Positions 6,795-9,806 of a stretch of DNA of 9,806 nucleotides are shown piece by piece. Within the stretch, counting starts at the first letter, position 1; each line of letters starts with the position of its first letter. The stretch lies in NCBI GenBank assembly GCA_902806305.1, contig CADCWC010000119.1:1-9806 (forward strand), written 5' to 3'. This DNA comes from an uncultured Thermoleophilia bacterium. Its GTDB lineage: Bacteria; Actinomycetota; Thermoleophilia; Gaiellales; F1-60-MAGs149. The notes below the pieces were generated by a model that saw only the letters and a program-made list of their open reading frames with translations, was not told the origin of the DNA and did not search any database. Both the position numbers and the translations under genes were made by a program.

Positions 6795-6883
6795 ATGAGC
6801 TTCCTTCGCCGGCATGACCCGGAGCAGGTTCGGCGGTCGCGAGCCCTGCTCGCCTCTCAGCCCCGTCGGGCTCCCGCGCTCGT
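6795..6883 (-). ncRNA. TPP riboswitch (THI element)
   Basis: On the minus strand just before thiO the two conserved cores of the thiamine pyrophosphate aptamer are present: GGGGCTGAGAGG around 6864-6853, and GCCGAACCTGCTCCGGG followed by TCATGCCGGCGAAGGA, about 6834-6802. These correspond to the CUGAGA and the GAACCUGAUCUGG...AUGCCAGCGAAGGGA blocks of the family. CGGGAGCCC pairs around GACG to form the P2/P3 entry, and GAGC (6881-6878) can pair with GCTC (6800-6797) to close P1. The presumed Shine-Dalgarno AAGGAA lies inside the 3' conserved strand, which suggests TPP binding hides it and blocks translation of thiO (inference). No transcription terminator is visible between the aptamer and the start codon. 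Confidence 0.95.
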
Positions 6884-6889
6884 GGAGGG

Positions 6890-6926
6890 AGCATACCCGA
6901 GGCCGAGGCCGTCCCGGGGTGTCCAA
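6890..6926 (-). promoter_or_regulatory. Possible promoter elements upstream of the TPP riboswitch
   Basis: On the minus strand TTGGAC (6926-6921) resembles a -35 box and TATGCT (6895-6890) resembles a -10 box, just before the aptamer. The 25-bp spacing is too long for a standard sigma-70 pair, so at most one element is likely real. TATGCT is well placed to start transcription near the 5' end of the riboswitch. Confidence 0.25.
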
Positions 6927-6972
6927 TCCGCCGTCGAGCGCCGTACGTATGACAGAGGTCAGGTCCATCGAT

Positions 6973-6980
6973 GGGAGGAG
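6973..6980 (+). promoter_or_regulatory. Shine-Dalgarno for the CHRD protein gene
   Basis: GGGAGGAG lies 7 nt before the GTG at 6988. It fixes the start of the CHRD gene 174 bp inside a longer open frame that would otherwise run back through the riboswitch region. Confidence 0.8.
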
Positions 6981-6987
6981 ATCCACC

Positions 6988-7455
6988 GTGCGTCATCGAC
7001 GTCTCGCCGCCGTGCCCGTGCTGGGGGCCGTCGCCGTGCTGGCCGTGGCCGGCGTGGCCGGCGCCCAGGGCGACCGCAGCTCGGATCCGCTGTTCGCCGT
7101 GCTCGACGGCGGCTACGAGGTCAGCCCCGAGGGACGGGCGGGCGTGGGCGACCCGAACGGCTTCGGCTCGGCGACCGTGCTCTTCCGCGGCAGCCGCCAG
7201 ATCTGCTTCGGCATGACCGTGGCCGAGATCGGCAAGCCCGCGGCGGCGCACATCCACCGCGGACGGGCCGGTGAGAACGGTCCGGTCGTGATCCCGCTCA
7301 AGCAGCCCGCGAGCGGGAACCCCGGTGCGTCGAGCGGCTGCGTCCGCGCCTCGCGCGCCCTCCTGGCCGACATCCAGGCCCATCCGAAGGCCTACTACGT
7401 GAACGTGCACACCGAGGCGTTCCCCGGCGGCGCCGTCCGCGGCCAGCTGCACTGA
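6988..7455 (+). CDS. Secreted CHRD-domain protein
   Basis: A 155-residue protein with an N-terminal signal peptide (MRHRRLAAVPVLGAVAVLAVAGVAGA, likely cut after AGA at residue 26), so exported or surface-associated. The rest is one CHRD domain, the beta-rich fold first named in chordin: FAVLDGGYEV (36-45), GFGSATVLF (58-66), AAAHIHRGRAGENGPVVIPL (85-104), then YYVNVHTEAFPGGAVRGQL (136-154). The HIH and NVHTxxFPGG signatures are characteristic. Two cysteines, Cys73 and Cys118, could form a disulfide outside the cell. The biochemical role of bacterial CHRD proteins is not established and I do not assign one. The start is GTG with a strong ribosome binding site; the frame upstream is not coding. 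It is divergent from thiO and followed by a strong hairpin, so it is probably monocistronic. Confidence 0.9.
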   Translation: MRHRRLAAVPVLGAVAVLAVAGVAGAQGDRSSDPLFAVLDGGYEVSPEGRAGVGDPNGFGSATVLFRGSRQICFGMTVAEIGKPAAAHIHRGRAGENGPVVIPLKQPASGNPGASSGCVRASRALLADIQAHPKAYYVNVHTEAFPGGAVRGQLH

Positions 7456-7464
7456 CGCACGACC

Positions 7465-7504
7465 GCGGTGCGGTGCCGGACGCGACGGTCCGGCACCGCA
7501 CCGC
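7465..7504 (+). terminator. Perfect 17-bp GC-rich hairpin after the CHRD gene
   Basis: GCGGTGCGGTGCCGGAC (7465-7481), loop GCGACG, then the exact complement GTCCGGCACCGCACCGC (7488-7504), 9 bp after the CHRD stop. There is no T-run, as is common for terminators in very GC-rich actinobacteria. It is symmetric and may also block antisense transcription. Confidence 0.8.
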
Positions 7505-7801
7505 ACGCGTGACGCGCCGCCCGGCTCGGGCGGTGGAGGGCGGAGCGGCCCCGGGCCCTCGTCCCGGACGCGCCGGTCCGGACGACGATGCCGCCGGTGC
7601 CCGGCGGCGGGCCGTCGGCGCGGGATCTGTAACCCTTCCGGCCGTCCCGGCCGCCGGCCGGAGCCCGTGCGGCGCCGCGCCGAGGGCGCGCCGCGTCACC
7701 GTGGGCGCGCCCCGACGAGCCGGTGACGTCCGACTCGACCGTTACGATCCCGCCGCCGCGCGCGGCCACGCCCCGTCCGACCGAAAGGCATCGCTCGCCC
7801 C
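7505..7801. other. Gene-free region upstream of hppA
   Basis: No credible coding sequence on either strand; open frames here are Arg/Ala/Pro-rich products of high GC. An 8-bp inverted repeat, CGTCACCG (7694-7701) and CGGTGACG (7721-7728), could be an operator. TACGAT at 7743-7748 could be a -10 box for hppA, but no good -35 accompanies it. The only ribosome-binding candidate for hppA is AAAGG at 7784-7788, 13 nt before its ATG, so it is weak. Confidence 0.5.
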
Positions 7802-9806
7802 ATGGAGAGTCTCTTCCAGGATCAGGCCGTCCCGTTCGCGCTCGTCTGCGGCGTGATCACGGTCCTCTACGGCCTGTACCTCACGCGCTACGTGCTCTCC
7901 AAGCCCGACGGCAACGAGGCGATGCGGACGATCGCGGCGGCGATCCAGGAGGGCGCCTCGGCGTACCTCCGGCGCCAGTACATCACCGTGGCGATCGTGG
8001 CCGCGGTGCTCTTCCTGCTGCTGCTCGTGGTGCCGGACCTCGGCGGCTGGCGCGTCGCCGTCGGCTTCCTGCTCGGCGCGCTGCTGTCGGCCGCCGCCGG
8101 CTTCATCGGGATGAACGTGGCGGTACGCGCCAACGTCCGCACGGCCGAGGCGGCGCGGGGCGGCCTCGCGCCCGCCCTCGACGTGGCCTTCAAGGGCGGC
8201 ACCGTGACCGGGATCCTCGTCGTCGGCCTGGGCCTCCTCGGCGTGGCCGGCTACTACGGCTTCCTGACCGGTCCGGCGGACGCCACCCAGACGGAGGCGG
8301 TCCGCGGGCTCGTCGGCCTCGGCTTCGGCGGCTCGCTGATCTCCGTCTTCGCCCGTGTCGGCGGCGGCATCTTCACCAAGGGCGCCGACGTGGGCGCGGA
8401 CCTGGTGGGCAAGATCGAGGCCGGCATCCCGGAGGACGACCCGCGCAACCCGGCCGTGATCGCGGACAACGTGGGCGACAACGTCGGTGACGACGCCGGC
8501 ATGGCGGCCGACCTGTTCGAGACCTACGCGGTGACGCTCGTGGCCGCGATGCTGCTCTTCGACCAGTTCACCGGCTCGCCGGCGCTCGTCGGCCTGCCGC
8601 TCGTCCTCGGCGGCCTCTCGGGCCTGGCCTCGATCGTCGGCACCTACCTGGTGCGACTGCCGCGCAGCGGGTCGGTCATCAACGCGCTCTACGTCGGCGT
8701 GATCGTGTCGGCCGTGCTCGCGGCGCTGCTGTTCCTGCTGCCGATCTTCCTCGGCGGCCTCGACGACACGATCGACGAGATCGGCGGCAACGGCGAGGAG
8801 GGCGCCCGGTTCGCGGCCGACGTCTCGGCCGGCGACCTCTACGTCTGCGCGCTCGTGGGCCTCGCCATCACGGCGCTCCTGATGGTGATCACCGAGTACT
8901 ACACCGGCACGCGCTGGAAGCCCGTCAAGGACATCTCCGAGGCGTCGACCACCGGGCACGCCACGAACATCATCTCGGGCCTCGGCTACTCGATGCAGGC
9001 CACGGCCGCCCCGGTGATCGTGATCTGCGTCGGCATCCTCGTGGCCGACCGGCTGGCGGGCCTGCCGGGCATCGCCATCGCCGTCGTCTCGATGCTGTCG
9101 CTGGCGGGCGTCATCATCGCCCTCGACGCGTTCGGGCCCGTGACCGACAACGCGGGCGGCATCGCGGAGATGGCGAACCTGCCCGACGCCGTGCGCAACG
9201 ACGTCACCGACCCGCTCGACGCGGTCGGCAACACGACGAAGGCCGTCACGAAGGGCTACGCGATCGGCTCGGCCGGTCTGGCCGCCCTGGTGCTGTTCGC
9301 GTCCTACCGCGACGAGCTGTTGGTCCGGCTCGAGGACGAGGGCAAGAGCACCGCCGGGCTCGACTTCTCGCTGTCGGATCCGTGGGTCCTGGTCGGCCTC
9401 CTGATCGGCGGCGCGATGCCCTTCCTGTTCGCCGCGATGTGCATGGAGGCGGTCGGCGTGGCGGGCAAGGCCGTGGTCGAGGAGGTCCGGCGCCAGTTCC
9501 GCGAGAAGCCCGGGATCATGGACTACTCCGAGCGCCCCGAGTACGGCCGCTGCGTCGACATCGTGACCCGCTCGGCCCTCCGGCAGATGATGCTGCCCGC
9601 CGCGATCCCGGTCGTGATCCCGATCGTCGTCGGCCTCATCTCGGTCGAGGCCCTCGGCGGCCTGCTGGTCGGCACGATCGTCACCGGCCTGTTCCTGGCC
9701 ATCTCGATGACCTCGGGCGGCGGCGCCTGGGACAACGCCAAGAAGCTGATCGAGGACGGCCTGCACGGCGGGAAGGGGTCCGCGGCCCATCAGGCCGCCG
9801 TCACGG
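7802..9806 (+). CDS. hppA: Membrane-bound H+-translocating pyrophosphatase, K+-independent type (3' end outside window)
   Basis: Integral membrane pump that couples hydrolysis of pyrophosphate to proton export across the cytoplasmic membrane. 668 codons are visible and the frame is still open at the window edge. Full proteins are usually about 670-720 residues, so only the last segment is missing. Many hydrophobic helices alternate with conserved loops: DVGADLVGKIEAGIPEDDPRNP (from Asp196), DNVGDNVGDDAGMAADLFE (from Asp222) and GSVINALYVG. GNTTKAVTKGYAIGSAGL follows from Gly476. ISMTSGGGAWDNAKKLIEDG lies near the end. These supply the Asp clusters that bind Mg-pyrophosphate. Lys480 in GNTTKA, where K+-dependent enzymes have Ala, marks the K+-independent, H+-pumping subclass. 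The start is ATG with only a weak ribosome binding site. It is separated from the CHRD gene by a terminator, so independently transcribed. Confidence 0.96.
   Translation, partial: MESLFQDQAVPFALVCGVITVLYGLYLTRYVLSKPDGNEAMRTIAAAIQEGASAYLRRQYITVAIVAAVLFLLLLVVPDLGGWRVAVGFLLGALLSAAAGFIGMNVAVRANVRTAEAARGGLAPALDVAFKGGTVTGILVVGLGLLGVAGYYGFLTGPADATQTEAVRGLVGLGFGGSLISVFARVGGGIFTKGADVGADLVGKIEAGIPEDDPRNPAVIADNVGDNVGDDAGMAADLFETYAVTLVAAMLLFDQFTGSPALVGLPLVLGGLSGLASIVGTYLVRLPRSGSVINALYVGVIVSAVLAALLFLLPIFLGGLDDTIDEIGGNGEEGARFAADVSAGDLYVCALVGLAITALLMVITEYYTGTRWKPVKDISEASTTGHATNIISGLGYSMQATAAPVIVICVGILVADRLAGLPGIAIAVVSMLSLAGVIIALDAFGPVTDNAGGIAEMANLPDAVRNDVTDPLDAVGNTTKAVTKGYAIGSAGLAALVLFASYRDELLVRLEDEGKSTAGLDFSLSDPWVLVGLLIGGAMPFLFAAMCMEAVGVAGKAVVEEVRRQFREKPGIMDYSERPEYGRCVDIVTRSALRQMMLPAAIPVVIPIVVGLISVEALGGLLVGTIVTGLFLAISMTSGGGAWDNAKKLIEDGLHGGKGSAAHQAAVT

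Noticed and set aside
5454..6986. A 510-codon minus-strand frame ending at the thiS stop
   Set aside because: Only its last 68 codons are real (ThiS). The rest is an out-of-frame reading through thiO and the TPP riboswitch.
6814..6987. Upstream extension of the CHRD frame to 6814
   Set aside because: It would code through the riboswitch and lacks a ribosome site. The GTG at 6988 has GGGAGGAG at ideal spacing and begins a clean signal peptide.
7742..9790. A 682-codon minus-strand open frame opposite hppA
   Set aside because: It is extremely rich in Asp, Glu, Arg, His and Gln with no recognisable domain, the usual antisense shadow of a GC3-rich membrane protein gene.

Overview
The window holds about 9.8 kb of dense, GC-rich DNA with the look of a high-GC actinobacterium. 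Hand counts of sampled 60-base lines give about 67-73% G+C on the left and 70-82% on the right. Several genes start with GTG, gene overlaps are short (GTGA, TGATG), and the thiazole synthase has actinobacterial-type variants of the family motifs. A Thermoleophilia-like source is plausible, but that is inference.

Left block (1 to about 4550, all minus strand): an aromatic amino acid operon. Read in the direction of transcription it runs: the C-terminal part of an RsuA/RluB pseudouridine synthase, chorismate mutase (aroH type), a HisC-family aminotransferase, a 595-bp gap, DAHP synthase (Thermotoga type with an N-terminal regulatory domain), and prephenate dehydrogenase with a C-terminal ACT domain. 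DAHP synthase opens the shikimate pathway, chorismate mutase makes prephenate, and prephenate dehydrogenase plus an aminotransferase lead to tyrosine. The HisC homologue may therefore be the aromatic aminotransferase here.

Right block (about 4550 to 9806): a minus-strand thiazole operon, thiO-thiS-thiG, followed by the first codons of what looks like thiE. A TPP riboswitch precedes thiO. Divergently, on the plus strand, lie a secreted CHRD-domain protein, a perfect 17-bp hairpin terminator, a gene-free stretch, and a membrane H+-pyrophosphatase (hppA, K+-independent type) that runs off the window end.

The most important observation is the seam between the blocks. The ORF at 4177-4662 is a hybrid. 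Its first ~36 residues read like the N-terminus of ThiE, as expected just after thiG. From about residue 44 it is the C-terminal part of RluB, as expected just before aroH. The switch falls in a short stretch (GRLADLL) that fits both families. The product lacks the active sites of both parents. Two partial genes joined at a short shared sequence, together with a local shift in base composition, suggest either an assembly chimera of two genomes or a recombination/deletion joint. Gene order across about 4534-4560 should not be trusted until reads are checked.

I found no CRISPR array, insertion sequence, tRNA or rRNA, and no convincing new multi-gene system.
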